Source of the DNA: Azospirillum lipoferum
GTDB taxonomy: Bacteria > Pseudomonadota > Alphaproteobacteria > Azospirillales > Azospirillaceae
DNA: 64,000 nt
Direction of reading: 5' to 3'
Assembly (NCBI RefSeq): GCF_024170005.1
Contig: NZ_JALJXJ010000022.1
Coordinates: 39,282 to 103,281 of the forward strand
Part shown: positions 40,791 through 48,542 of the stretch, piece by piece
Layout: each line of letters begins with the position of its first letter
Position numbering within the stretch: the first letter of the stretch is position 1
Translations under genes and position numbers: made by a program
Notes under the pieces: model-generated
The model's database searches: none
Told to the model about the DNA's origin: nothing
What the model saw: the letters and a program-made list of their open reading frames with translations, nothing else

Positions 40791-43250
40791 ATGTCCATGG
40801 ACCGTTCTGCCCCGAAACACTCCCCGCGCGCCCGGCGCGCCGCTCCGGGCCACCACGATCCCGTTTCCGAGTCCGCCGGCGTCACGGCGGACGAGATCCG
40901 CGATGGACTGGTCCTGGCCTTTCTGGCGCGCAAGAGGCTTCTGGTTCTGGTCGGCGACGCCGGGTCGGGCCGTCCCGCCCTGTTCCGCCAACTGGTCGAG
41001 CATGTCGAGGCCGATGGCGCGATGGTGTTGCCGGTCGCCGCGTCGGTCGGTGCGGAGATCGAGGATCTGGTGTCCGCCGCCGGCACCGGCGCGCTGCCCG
41101 ATCTGATGCCGGGGGAAGACGGCGAGGCCGATTTCGACACTCTGATCGCGGCGCTGGAAGAGCGGCTTGAGCTTGCCGGGGCCGGGCTGCTGGCGGTCGA
41201 CAACGCCGCCGTGCTGGCGCCGCCGGTGCTGGCCGATCTGGTCGACCTGACCAGGGCGGAAACGCCGGCCGGCCGCTTCATGCAGGTGCTGCTGTGCGGT
41301 ACGCCCGAGCTGGAAGGAACGCTGGCCCGCGCCGGGCTGACGGACGAGCTGCGCGACATGGGCGTGATCTACCGGATGACGGCGGGTGGCGGCTTCGCCG
41401 AAGACGTGCGGGAGGTTCCGCCGGTACCCAGGCCCGTGCCGATGCTGTCGGTTCCGCCCCAGCCTCAGCAGCCTCCGGCACAGCCCGCCGCGATCCCGCC
41501 TGCCAACGACTGGTCGGTTGGGCGGCAGCAGGAGAATTGGCAGCAGCAGGAGCGCCGGCAGGACGACCGTTTGCAAGATGGCCGCTTGCAAGATGGCCGG
41601 GACTGGACCGACGGTGGTGCCGGGCCAATGGCGGGGCCGGACCAGGGCTGGTCTCCGGACGGCGGTCAGGGCGGCGCCATGCGGGCGCCGCGCCGGACCG
41701 CGCTCTACGCCGGGGCGGCGCTGACCACGCTGGTCCTGCTGGGGGCTGCCGGTGCGGCCATCGCCACCGCGGTGCCGGGTGCCTTCCCCGACCGTGCGCT
41801 CGCCATGGTCGAAGAGGGCTGGATCAAGGCGCGCGATGCGGTTGAACGGACCGTGCAGGGGCTGACCGGAGCCGCGGCACCGGTTGACCGGCAGCATGCC
41901 GCCAATGTGCCGGTCGCGCCCGCTCCCGAACTGCCCGCCTCATCTGCGGTCACCCCGTCCACTGCGGTGGCGGCTCCGACCACGCAGGTGACGGCCCAGG
42001 CGACTGTCGTGCCGCCGCCTGCCGCCGGCACCCAGACGGTTTCGAAGCCGGCGGCGACGCCCACTTCGACTGTCGCCCTGAAGGCTGCCGCACCGGCCGA
42101 AACCGCGGCCCTGCCGCCGGCCCAACAGCAGCCGGCCCAACAGCAACCGACCGCTGCCGCCAAACCCTCCGCGACCGGTAACACGGAAGCGGCACCGGGC
42201 ATCGCTTCGCTGCCGCCGCTGGAGGATCCGTCGGCGACCGCCGCGGTTCCGGCTGCGCCGCCGCAGCCCACGGTCCCGGACGTCGATACCGCCCAGCGGG
42301 TGCGGGCGATGGTCGATCAGGCCCGCCGCCAGATCGCCGGCAAGCGCCTGACCACTCCGCCGGGCGACAACGCCTATGAAACGGTGCAGCGCATCCGCCA
42401 GATCGCGCCGACCTCGCCGGAGGCGGCGGAACTGCTGACCACCATGACCGACACCTATCGCCGCTGGGCGATGCTGGCCGAACGCGACGGTGACTGGTCG
42501 GAGACCAAGCGCTTCTACGAGCGGGCACAGATGATCTCGCCCGACAGCCCCGATCTGGCCGAGCGCATCCGCGCGGCGAGCGAACAGCGGACCTATACGG
42601 GCCCGTCAACCGGCCCGGCCACCGGGACCGCCTCCGGTACTGCGCCCGGCAGCTCCGCGGCGCCGGTGAACGCGACGCCGGGACTGGGGGACCGCGAGTC
42701 GGTTCTGGCCCTGCTGCGCAACCCGGCGGAGCTGTCGCGGACGCTCCAGGCCGGCGCCAGTGCCGACACGCGTCTGGACAATGGCAAGACCCTGCTGATG
42801 ATGGCGGCCGAACAGGGGCTGGCCGATGCGGTGCGCGTGCTGCTTGACCGCCACGCCCGCACCGACCTGCGGACCTCCGACGGTGCCACGGCGGTGATGT
42901 ATGCCGCCTGGGGCGGGCATGACGCGGTGGTCCGGGCGCTGGCCGATGGCGGTGCCGACCTCGACACCACCAACAGCGACGGCAAGACCGCGCTGATGGC
43001 CGCCGCCGCCCGCGGCCACCAGGATGTGGCGCGCACGCTGATCCAGCGCGGGGTGATGGTCGACCGCACCACCGCCTATGGCTGGTCGGCGCTGATGTAT
43101 GCGGCCAACAACGGGCACGAGGCGGTGGCGAAGCTGCTGCTGGACAGCGGCGCCAACCCCTACCGCATGGATGCCAACGGCAATTCCGCCCTGACTCTCG
43201 GCGCGTTGCAGGGGCATGTGCAGGTGGTGGAGGCGCTGAAGCCGCGCTGA
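40791..43250 (+). CDS. membrane protein with degenerate ExeA-like ATPase and ankyrin repeats
   Basis: An 819-residue protein in four parts. Residues about 30-205 resemble the ExeA/DamX-type AAA domain, but the Walker A is GDAGSGRPAL (Lys replaced by Arg, Ser/Thr by Pro) and the Walker B reads LLAVDNAAV instead of DEA, so ATP hydrolysis is unlikely. A Pro/Gln-rich linker leads to one membrane helix (about 306-328, LYAGAALTTLVLLGAAGAAIA). A long Pro/Ala/Thr-rich stretch and a TPR-like helical region (about 500-600) follow. The C-terminus (about 640-819) has about five ankyrin repeats (GKTALMAAAARGHQDVARTLI). This topology suggests a periplasmic ankyrin tail. Convergent with the caspase-like gene. 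Confidence 0.8.
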   Translation: MSMDRSAPKHSPRARRAAPGHHDPVSESAGVTADEIRDGLVLAFLARKRLLVLVGDAGSGRPALFRQLVEHVEADGAMVLPVAASVGAEIEDLVSAAGTGALPDLMPGEDGEADFDTLIAALEERLELAGAGLLAVDNAAVLAPPVLADLVDLTRAETPAGRFMQVLLCGTPELEGTLARAGLTDELRDMGVIYRMTAGGGFAEDVREVPPVPRPVPMLSVPPQPQQPPAQPAAIPPANDWSVGRQQENWQQQERRQDDRLQDGRLQDGRDWTDGGAGPMAGPDQGWSPDGGQGGAMRAPRRTALYAGAALTTLVLLGAAGAAIATAVPGAFPDRALAMVEEGWIKARDAVERTVQGLTGAAAPVDRQHAANVPVAPAPELPASSAVTPSTAVAAPTTQVTAQATVVPPPAAGTQTVSKPAATPTSTVALKAAAPAETAALPPAQQQPAQQQPTAAAKPSATGNTEAAPGIASLPPLEDPSATAAVPAAPPQPTVPDVDTAQRVRAMVDQARRQIAGKRLTTPPGDNAYETVQRIRQIAPTSPEAAELLTTMTDTYRRWAMLAERDGDWSETKRFYERAQMISPDSPDLAERIRAASEQRTYTGPSTGPATGTASGTAPGSSAAPVNATPGLGDRESVLALLRNPAELSRTLQAGASADTRLDNGKTLLMMAAEQGLADAVRVLLDRHARTDLRTSDGATAVMYAAWGGHDAVVRALADGGADLDTTNSDGKTALMAAAARGHQDVARTLIQRGVMVDRTTAYGWSALMYAANNGHEAVAKLLLDSGANPYRMDANGNSALTLGALQGHVQVVEALKPR

Positions 43251-43271
43251 TCCTTACTGGCTGATCATCCC

Positions 43272-45002
43272 TTACTGGTCGAGGCGGACGGAGCCGCGCC
43301 ACATCCCGGCGCTCTGTCCGCCGTTGGCGTAGTGGAAGATGCCGGGGCCGTCCGGCTGACCGTCGCGGAAACGCCCGGCGAAGCGGCTGCCGTCGGTGAA
43401 GGTCATCACGCCGAAGCCAGACATCAGGTCGCCCGACCATTCTCCTTCATAGGTTTGGCCATTGACGAAGCGGTAGACGCCGGTTCCCTGGCGGATCGGT
43501 CGGCCCAGTGCCGGGTTAGCTCCCGCATTCGACGAGGATTGCGCCCAAGTCCCCTCATAGCGGTCGCCGCCGGAAAAGCCGTAGCTCCAGTAACGGCTGT
43601 CGGGACGGCTGCGTGCCCGCTCCGCCGCGGTGCGGGCGTCGCCCAGCGCGCGCATCGCCTGTTGCTCCGCCTCCACTGCCGGGCCGTCAGGCGTGGAGAA
43701 GCCGGTGCCGGGCGCGGCGCCGGCGAAGCCGCGCGGCCGCTCCGTCTGGATCGGGTCGGAGTTGCCGGCGGTGGGCAGTTCCATGCCTTGCTCCATACCG
43801 GGATCGCCGAAGGAGGGGCCGGCCTCCACCGGGCCACGGGCGCGGGCGGCCTGCGGCGATGGGTCGGCCCAGCGGGCGGCGAGCGCTCCCGCGGTAAGAT
43901 AGCCGGTCCGGCCGGCCGAGTCGCGCACGCGCAGCCAGCTTCCTTCCGGCACGGACTCCAGCACCGTCACGGCGCTGCCGGCCGCCAGTTGGGCGACGCC
44001 GCGGGCGCCGACGGCCGGCCGGTCGAACAGGACACCGGCCTTCGCCATTTCATACTCGCCGGGCGGGAGGCTGGGGGTGGTCACCGCCGGTGGTTCCTTC
44101 GGCGCGGTGGCGGAGGGAGCGGGCGCCGTCGGAGGAGTGGTTGGCGGGGTGGCCGGCGGCTTTGCGGCGGCGACGGCCGGGACCAGCACCAGATTGCTGC
44201 CCAGCCGGTCCTGCAGCCAGGGCAACTGGCGACCGTCGCTGCGTTCGGCGACCGCACGCGCCACCTCCGCCAGCGAATCGCGGAATGCAACGCCGGGCTT
44301 GACCATCTCGCGTGCCAGCGCAGCGGTGAAGGCATTGGGTCCCTTGGCCGTCTTCGGCGGCACCGGCGGCACGCCCGGACGGTGGGCGTAGACGACGAAC
44401 AGGCCGTCCGCTTCCATCGGTGTGCCCAGCGCGCCGCCGCCGACCCGTTGGGACAGCGCGTCGGCGACGCCGGGGTCGATCACCACAACGGCCTTGCGCC
44501 CGCTGTCGCGCAGATCGCTCAGCAGGCCGTCCAGATCCAGGGCGGCGCGCGGCAGATCCTCCGCCCCGGTTGGGGCGGCGTCGGCCGGCAGCAGGAACTC
44601 CCGCTCTCCCAGCCCGACGGCAAGGCCGGTATAGTAGACGAAGCCGAGGTCGGCCCCGGACAGTGCCTCGCGGAAGCGCTCCAATGCCGACTCCATGGCG
44701 ACCCGCCCGACATTGTCGGCCCGCGTCACTGAAAAGCCGGCGCTGCGCAATGCCGACGCCATGGCCGACGCGTTGCCGGCGGCCTGGTCCGAGCGGCTGT
44801 TGAGTGCGGTATAGCGACCGTTGTCGATGACCAGGGCCACACGCTTGCCGGTTTCCGCCTGCGCACCGCCCCCCTGCATGCCGCCGAAGGGGAGGGCGGT
44901 CAGCAGCGCCGCGGTCAGGGCGGTCGCCTTGAGGCGGCGCCTCCACCGGCCGGCGGGTCGGCGGTCTGTATGGCTTGCGGTCGAGGGCGCGGTCTTCGTC
45001 AC
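43272..45002 (-). CDS. caspase-like protein without catalytic dyad, with SH3 and MORN repeats
   Basis: A 576-residue protein. After an N-terminal basic segment and a hydrophobic export signal (about 24-49), residues about 53-270 follow the caspase fold (KRVALVIDNGRYTALN start). The histidine motif YSGHG is replaced by YTGLA (124-128) and the cysteine motif DACR by DPGV (176-179), so it should lack protease activity. A bacterial SH3 domain follows (about 335-390, GSWLRVRDSAGRTGYLTAG), then MORN repeats to the end (YEGTW, YEGEWSGDLMSGFG, GRFRDGQPDGPGIF). The GTG at 45002 is chosen because AAGGA stands nine bases upstream; the frame is open 44 codons further. Likely periplasmic. Confidence 0.8.
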   Translation of the reverse strand: MTKTAPSTASHTDRRPAGRWRRRLKATALTAALLTALPFGGMQGGGAQAETGKRVALVIDNGRYTALNSRSDQAAGNASAMASALRSAGFSVTRADNVGRVAMESALERFREALSGADLGFVYYTGLAVGLGEREFLLPADAAPTGAEDLPRAALDLDGLLSDLRDSGRKAVVVIDPGVADALSQRVGGGALGTPMEADGLFVVYAHRPGVPPVPPKTAKGPNAFTAALAREMVKPGVAFRDSLAEVARAVAERSDGRQLPWLQDRLGSNLVLVPAVAAAKPPATPPTTPPTAPAPSATAPKEPPAVTTPSLPPGEYEMAKAGVLFDRPAVGARGVAQLAAGSAVTVLESVPEGSWLRVRDSAGRTGYLTAGALAARWADPSPQAARARGPVEAGPSFGDPGMEQGMELPTAGNSDPIQTERPRGFAGAAPGTGFSTPDGPAVEAEQQAMRALGDARTAAERARSRPDSRYWSYGFSGGDRYEGTWAQSSSNAGANPALGRPIRQGTGVYRFVNGQTYEGEWSGDLMSGFGVMTFTDGSRFAGRFRDGQPDGPGIFHYANGGQSAGMWRGSVRLDQ

Positions 45003-45295
45003 GGCGTTCCATCCTTCGTAGTCGCGGCAGCCCCTTGCCATGGGAATGGGCACGAACCCGTGCGCCGCCCGTTGCCGGGGAGCGTACCGCCGCCGGGAGC
45101 ATAGCCTTTTCCGCCATTCGGGAACGCCGCTCATTCGGAGCGTCGGACTGTGGCGGCGTTACCCCGCGTGGACGAGATGCGGGCTTGCCGCGTGCGCCAC
45201 ACCTGCGGCGGCAGGGAGGGAGCCGGCGATGTATCGCTTTCCCTTCGCGGCGAAGCCGCCTATATGACGCTCCTTCGCAGACAACGAGGTTCGCC

Positions 45296-45559
45296 ATGCC
45301 GCCCGCCAAGCCGTCCGCCGTCCGGATGTCCGACACCGAAATCGCCCGCGTGCAGATGTACCTGCGCAAGACGCTGGGCAACCCCAAGATCGTGATCGAG
45401 CCGCCGGCGAAGGCCGGCCAGTCGGCCGAAGTGACGGTGGATGGCGAGTTCTTCGGCACGCTGAACCGTGACGAGGACGAGGGCGAGGTCTCCTATGCCC
45501 TGAACGTCGTCATCCTGGAAGAGGACCTGCCGGAGCCGCCGGCCATTCCGCGCCGCTGA
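45296..45559 (+). CDS. DUF3126 family protein
   Basis: An 87-residue cytoplasmic protein of a family common in alphaproteobacteria (MSDTEIARVQMYLRKTLGNPKI ... VDGEFFGTLNRDEDEGEVSY ... VVILEEDL). Function unknown. A GAGG site stands seven bases before the ATG; an internal ATG ten codons later (MSDTEIAR) is a possible alternative. Confidence 0.85.
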   Translation: MPPAKPSAVRMSDTEIARVQMYLRKTLGNPKIVIEPPAKAGQSAEVTVDGEFFGTLNRDEDEGEVSYALNVVILEEDLPEPPAIPRR

Positions 45560-45596
45560 TTTTCCGGTCTTTTCCGGTTTCCGGCCATGGGGCGCC

Positions 45597-46226
45597 CTAG
45601 CGGCTGTGAGCGCGAAGCTCCGCCGCGAGGGCGGCCAGCAGGGTCTGCCCGCCTGACAGGGTCAGGCCGCGGACCAGGACGATCGCCTTGTGCCCGCCGC
45701 GCCGGTGCATGACCAACCGCACATTGCGGCTGCCGGCAGCCTTCAGTTCCGCCTTCACCGCGTCGTTGGGCGCCACATTGCCGGCGACCAGCGTCATCTC
45801 CGCCTTGTGGCGGTAGTCGTGCGCCGGATCGATCCAGGCGACGAACAGCGGCTTGCCGCCCACCATCGGATAGAGCGCCAGATCCCGGATGGTCTCGTGC
45901 GGATGGATGCGCGCGCCGTCCACCGTCAGCCCACGCTCTGTCACGCCAAGCCGGACGGCGCGGCGCTGGACCGTCTCAGACAGCGTCACCACCCACAGCA
46001 GCAGGACCGGCACCGCGCAGAGGACGGCCAGCCATTGCAGCATCCTGGCCAACTCGTCGGGCGCCAGCCCGGCTCCGGCGATGAAGCCGGTCGCCAGCAG
46101 ACCCGCGATCAGAAGATAGCGCGTGCGGATCACCGGCGTCAGCACCGGCGTTGCCACGAACACGGCGCCGGCCGCGCCGTCTTCACGCGTGACTTCCAGA
46201 CTGGGGGGTGGCTTGGCGGCGGGCAT
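45597..46226 (-). CDS. two-helix membrane protein of unknown function
   Basis: A 209-residue protein with two adjacent membrane helices (YLLIAGLLATGFIAGAGL and LQWLAVLCAVPVLLLWVVTL) followed by a cytoplasmic domain of about 120 residues that reads like a small beta-rich fold (LGVTERGLTVDGARIHPHETIRDLALYP). A PH-like fold is conceivable but unproved. The ATG at 46226 is chosen because upstream residues are polar and overlap non-coding-looking sequence. Confidence 0.65.
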   Translation of the reverse strand: MPAAKPPPSLEVTREDGAAGAVFVATPVLTPVIRTRYLLIAGLLATGFIAGAGLAPDELARMLQWLAVLCAVPVLLLWVVTLSETVQRRAVRLGVTERGLTVDGARIHPHETIRDLALYPMVGGKPLFVAWIDPAHDYRHKAEMTLVAGNVAPNDAVKAELKAAGSRNVRLVMHRRGGHKAIVLVRGLTLSGGQTLLAALAAELRAHSR

Positions 46227-46360
46227 GTCGCGGGCAAATTCGGAAATGGGGCGTGATCCTGTTCCGGAGGGGTACCGCCCGTCCAGTTCTTTCGCCCTGT
46301 TTCCGCGAGGCATCCGCACCCATAGCGCGTGTTCGGGCGGGGCCACCTCCCGCCCATGCC

Positions 46361-46388
46361 TTGAAAATGGCGGGGGGCATGGTAATCT
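46361..46388 (+). promoter_or_regulatory. weak possible antisense promoter
   Basis: TTGAAA (46361-46366), a 16-nt spacer and TAATCT (46383-46388) on the plus strand. It would start an RNA near 46394, just before the inverted repeat and antisense to the small peptide mRNA. Only a weak match. Confidence 0.25.
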
Positions 46389-46396
46389 CCGAGGTC

Positions 46397-46565
46397 AGGA
46401 GGTGACGCGAGCCGCTTCCTGAATGGCGGGACCGGTTTCCCGGCCCCACCAAAGTCCGGCTTTACCTTTCCTGGTCCGTGTTGAAGCCCGCTTGGAACTC
46501 GAACTTCAGCTTGAACCAGAAGCGGCTGAGCCACTTCAGGAATTTTCTCACTCGCGTCACCTCCT
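46397..46565. repeat. 15-bp perfect inverted repeat enclosing a 29-codon ORF
   Basis: AGGAGGTGACGCGAG (46397-46411) recurs as its exact complement at 46551-46565. Inside it a second pair, TTCCTGAA against TTCAGGAA (46416-46423 and 46535-46542), extends the complementarity. In a minus-strand transcript the right arm contains the Shine-Dalgarno sequence of the ORF at 46462-46551 and the left arm is its downstream complement. Confidence 0.85.
46462..46551 (-). CDS. 29-residue cationic amphipathic peptide
   Basis: A 29-codon ORF (GTG start) preceded by the near-perfect AAGGAGGTGA ribosome binding site with eight-base spacing. The peptide begins MRKFLKWLSRFWFKLKF and ends NTDQER, with two Trp, six Phe, a net charge of about +4 and the amphipathic pattern of a membrane-active helix. 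Codons are those of the host (CTG, AAG, TTC, CGC). A good promoter lies upstream. The SD region is perfectly complementary to sequence 140 nt downstream in the same transcript, as in type I toxin mRNAs; a toxin role is inference only. Confidence 0.6.
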   Translation of the reverse strand: MRKFLKWLSRFWFKLKFEFQAGFNTDQER

Positions 46566-46605
46566 TTTGGTTGCCATCGGCGCATGGTGCGCGTCCGGCG
46601 GCGCG

Positions 46606-46634
46606 AGAATACAGCGCATGCATGTGTGTGCCAA
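46606..46634 (-). promoter_or_regulatory. promoter of the 29-codon ORF
   Basis: On the minus strand TTGGCA (46629-46634), a 17-nt spacer and TATTCT (46606-46611): five and four of six consensus bases. The start would be near 46600, giving a leader of about 48 nt. Confidence 0.55.
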
Positions 46635-46822
46635 TTGCGCTTCAGCGCAAATTTCCCTTGCAGTTGCGTTCCGATGTCCGTGGGCGAGAGGACTGGGCTT
46701 TTGCAATCCTGGCGCCTCGATCGGGGTGGTGATAGTTTGCGGGTTGGATGATTTCTGACCGAACCGTCAAGTCCGCTTTCCAAATCCGCCCCCAAGATCC
46801 GCGCTGTGAAGGACCGCCGCCC

Positions 46823-47686
46823 GTGACCTTCCCAAACCCGCTCGATGTCCGGGAGGCGACCGCTTCCCGTCAAGGTTCGGACCGGGCCGCTTCTTCGGCC
46901 AAGTCCTCGGTGGTCGTCGAGGCGCGCAAGCTTTCGCTGGTCTATCCCACGGCGGACAAGCCGGTCACGGCGCTGAGCGAGGTCGACCTCACCATTGCCC
47001 GGGGTGATTTCGTCTCGCTGATCGGTCCCAGCGGCTGCGGCAAGACCACGTTGCTGCGCGTGATCGCCGACCTGGAGCGGCCGACCTCCGGCCATATTGT
47101 CATCGAAGGCATGACGCCGGAGCAGGCGCGGCTGAAGCGGCTTTACGGTTACGTCTTCCAGGCGCCGGCGCTTTATCCCTGGCGGACGGTGGAGCGCAAC
47201 GTGATGCTGCCGCTGGAGATCATGGGGATCGCCCGCGCCGAACGTCAGGCTCGGGCCCGCGAGCAGCTGGAGCGGGTCGGCCTGTCGGGCTTCGAACGCA
47301 AGTTCCCCTGGCAGCTGTCCGGCGGCATGCAGCAGCGTGTCTCCATTGCCAGGGCGCTGGCTCTCCAGCCCGACCTGCTGCTGATGGACGAGCCGTTCGG
47401 CGCGCTGGATGAGATCACCCGGGACCATCTGAACCTGCACCTGACCCAGCTGTGGCGGGCGACCGGCAAGACCTGCGTCTTCGTCACCCACTCCATTGCG
47501 GAAGCGGTGTTCCTCTCCACCCGCATCGTGGTGATGAGCCCGCGGCCGGGCCGCATCCTCGACGTCATCGACTGCGATAGCCTGCCGCGCGAACGCAAGC
47601 TCGAGATCCGCGAGTCGCCGGAATTCGCCGCCATCGCCCACCGCGTCCGCGAAGGTCTGAAGGAAGGGCACAGCTACGATGACTAA
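46823..47686 (+). CDS. ABC transporter ATP-binding protein (nitrate/sulfonate/pyrimidine type)
   Basis: ATPase of an importer, 287 residues. IGPSGCGKTTLLRVIADL (Walker A), LSGGMQQRVSIARALALQPDLLLMDEPFGALDE (signature and Walker B) and the H-loop VTHS are intact. Sequence type is that of the NrtD/SsuB/TauB family. GTG at 46823 is chosen because AAGGA precedes it by nine bases; an ATG at 46748 in the same frame would add 25 residues. Its stop overlaps the first permease gene, so the three genes to 49687 form one operon. Confidence 0.88.
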   Translation: MTFPNPLDVREATASRQGSDRAASSAKSSVVVEARKLSLVYPTADKPVTALSEVDLTIARGDFVSLIGPSGCGKTTLLRVIADLERPTSGHIVIEGMTPEQARLKRLYGYVFQAPALYPWRTVERNVMLPLEIMGIARAERQARAREQLERVGLSGFERKFPWQLSGGMQQRVSIARALALQPDLLLMDEPFGALDEITRDHLNLHLTQLWRATGKTCVFVTHSIAEAVFLSTRIVVMSPRPGRILDVIDCDSLPRERKLEIRESPEFAAIAHRVREGLKEGHSYDD

Positions 47687-48542
47687 GCGTGCGCTTCCCG
47701 TTACCGTGATGACGCTGCTCCTGTTGGCGGCGTGGTATGTCGGTGCGGCGTGGCTGAACTGGCCGCAGGCGGCGGAGACGCTGGTGCGCGCCAACAAGCC
47801 CGCCGGTTTCGCAGACGTGCTGGCTCAGGCCTATACGATGAAGCGGCCGATCCTGCCCACCCCCGATCAGGTGGTGGTGGAGCTGTGGACCTCCCTGACC
47901 GGCTATGCGCCGACCAGCCCGCGTAACCTATTGTTCCATGCCTGGGTGACCGCGGAAGCGGCGTTGACCGGACTGGCTATGGGGCTGCTGCTGGGCATCC
48001 TGCTCGCCGCTGGCATCGTCTATACCCGGACGCTGGAGGCCAGCCTGTTGCCCTGGGTGATCGCGTCGCAGACCATCCCGATCCTGGCCATAGCACCCAT
48101 GATCGTCGTCATCCTCGGCAACATCGGACTGACCGGGTTGCTGCCGAAGGCGGTGATCTGCATGTATCTCTGCTTCTTCCCGATTACGGTTGGCATGGTG
48201 AAGGGGCTGCGCTCTGCCGATCCGCTGTGGCTCGACTTGATGCGGACCTATTCGGCCAGCGGAATGCGCGCCTTCTGGTCGCTGCGGCTGCCGGCGTCCA
48301 TGCCCTTCCTGTTCGCCAGCCTCAAGGTGTCGGTCGCCATCAGCGTCGTCGGCGCCATCGTCGGCGAGCTGCCGACCGGCGGGCAGGCCGGGCTGGGAGC
48401 GCGGCTGCTGTCCGGGTCCTATTACGGGCAGACCGTGCAGATCTGGGCGGCGCTGATCATGGCCTCGCTGCTGTCGGTGGCGCTGATCGCCGTGGTGCGT
48501 GGGCTGGAACTGGTCCTGCTGGGCCGGGCGGGTGCGCGATGA
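47679..48542 (+). CDS. ABC transporter permease (first of two)
   Basis: A 287-residue inner-membrane permease of the BPD_transp_1 class, with about six helices. The cytoplasmic EAA-type loop reads LDLMRTYSASGMRAFWSLRLPASMPFLFASLKV. An unusual N-terminal segment (NWPQAAETLVRANKPAGFADVLAQAYTMKRPILPTPDQV) lies between the first helix and the core. Overlaps the ATPase gene by 8 bp and the second permease by 4 bp (ATGA). Confidence 0.88.
   Translation: MTKRALPVTVMTLLLLAAWYVGAAWLNWPQAAETLVRANKPAGFADVLAQAYTMKRPILPTPDQVVVELWTSLTGYAPTSPRNLLFHAWVTAEAALTGLAMGLLLGILLAAGIVYTRTLEASLLPWVIASQTIPILAIAPMIVVILGNIGLTGLLPKAVICMYLCFFPITVGMVKGLRSADPLWLDLMRTYSASGMRAFWSLRLPASMPFLFASLKVSVAISVVGAIVGELPTGGQAGLGARLLSGSYYGQTVQIWAALIMASLLSVALIAVVRGLELVLLGRAGAR

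Noticed and set aside
46397..46565. Inverted repeat read as retron, 6S RNA or SRP RNA
   Set aside because: No reverse transcriptase is near, and the conserved 6S or SRP (GGAAGGAAGCAGCC-like) motifs are absent; the small-ORF explanation fits better.
46423..46758. 111-codon plus-strand ORF antisense to the small peptide gene
   Set aside because: Lacks a properly spaced ribosome binding site and its composition mirrors the opposite strand; treated as a shadow.
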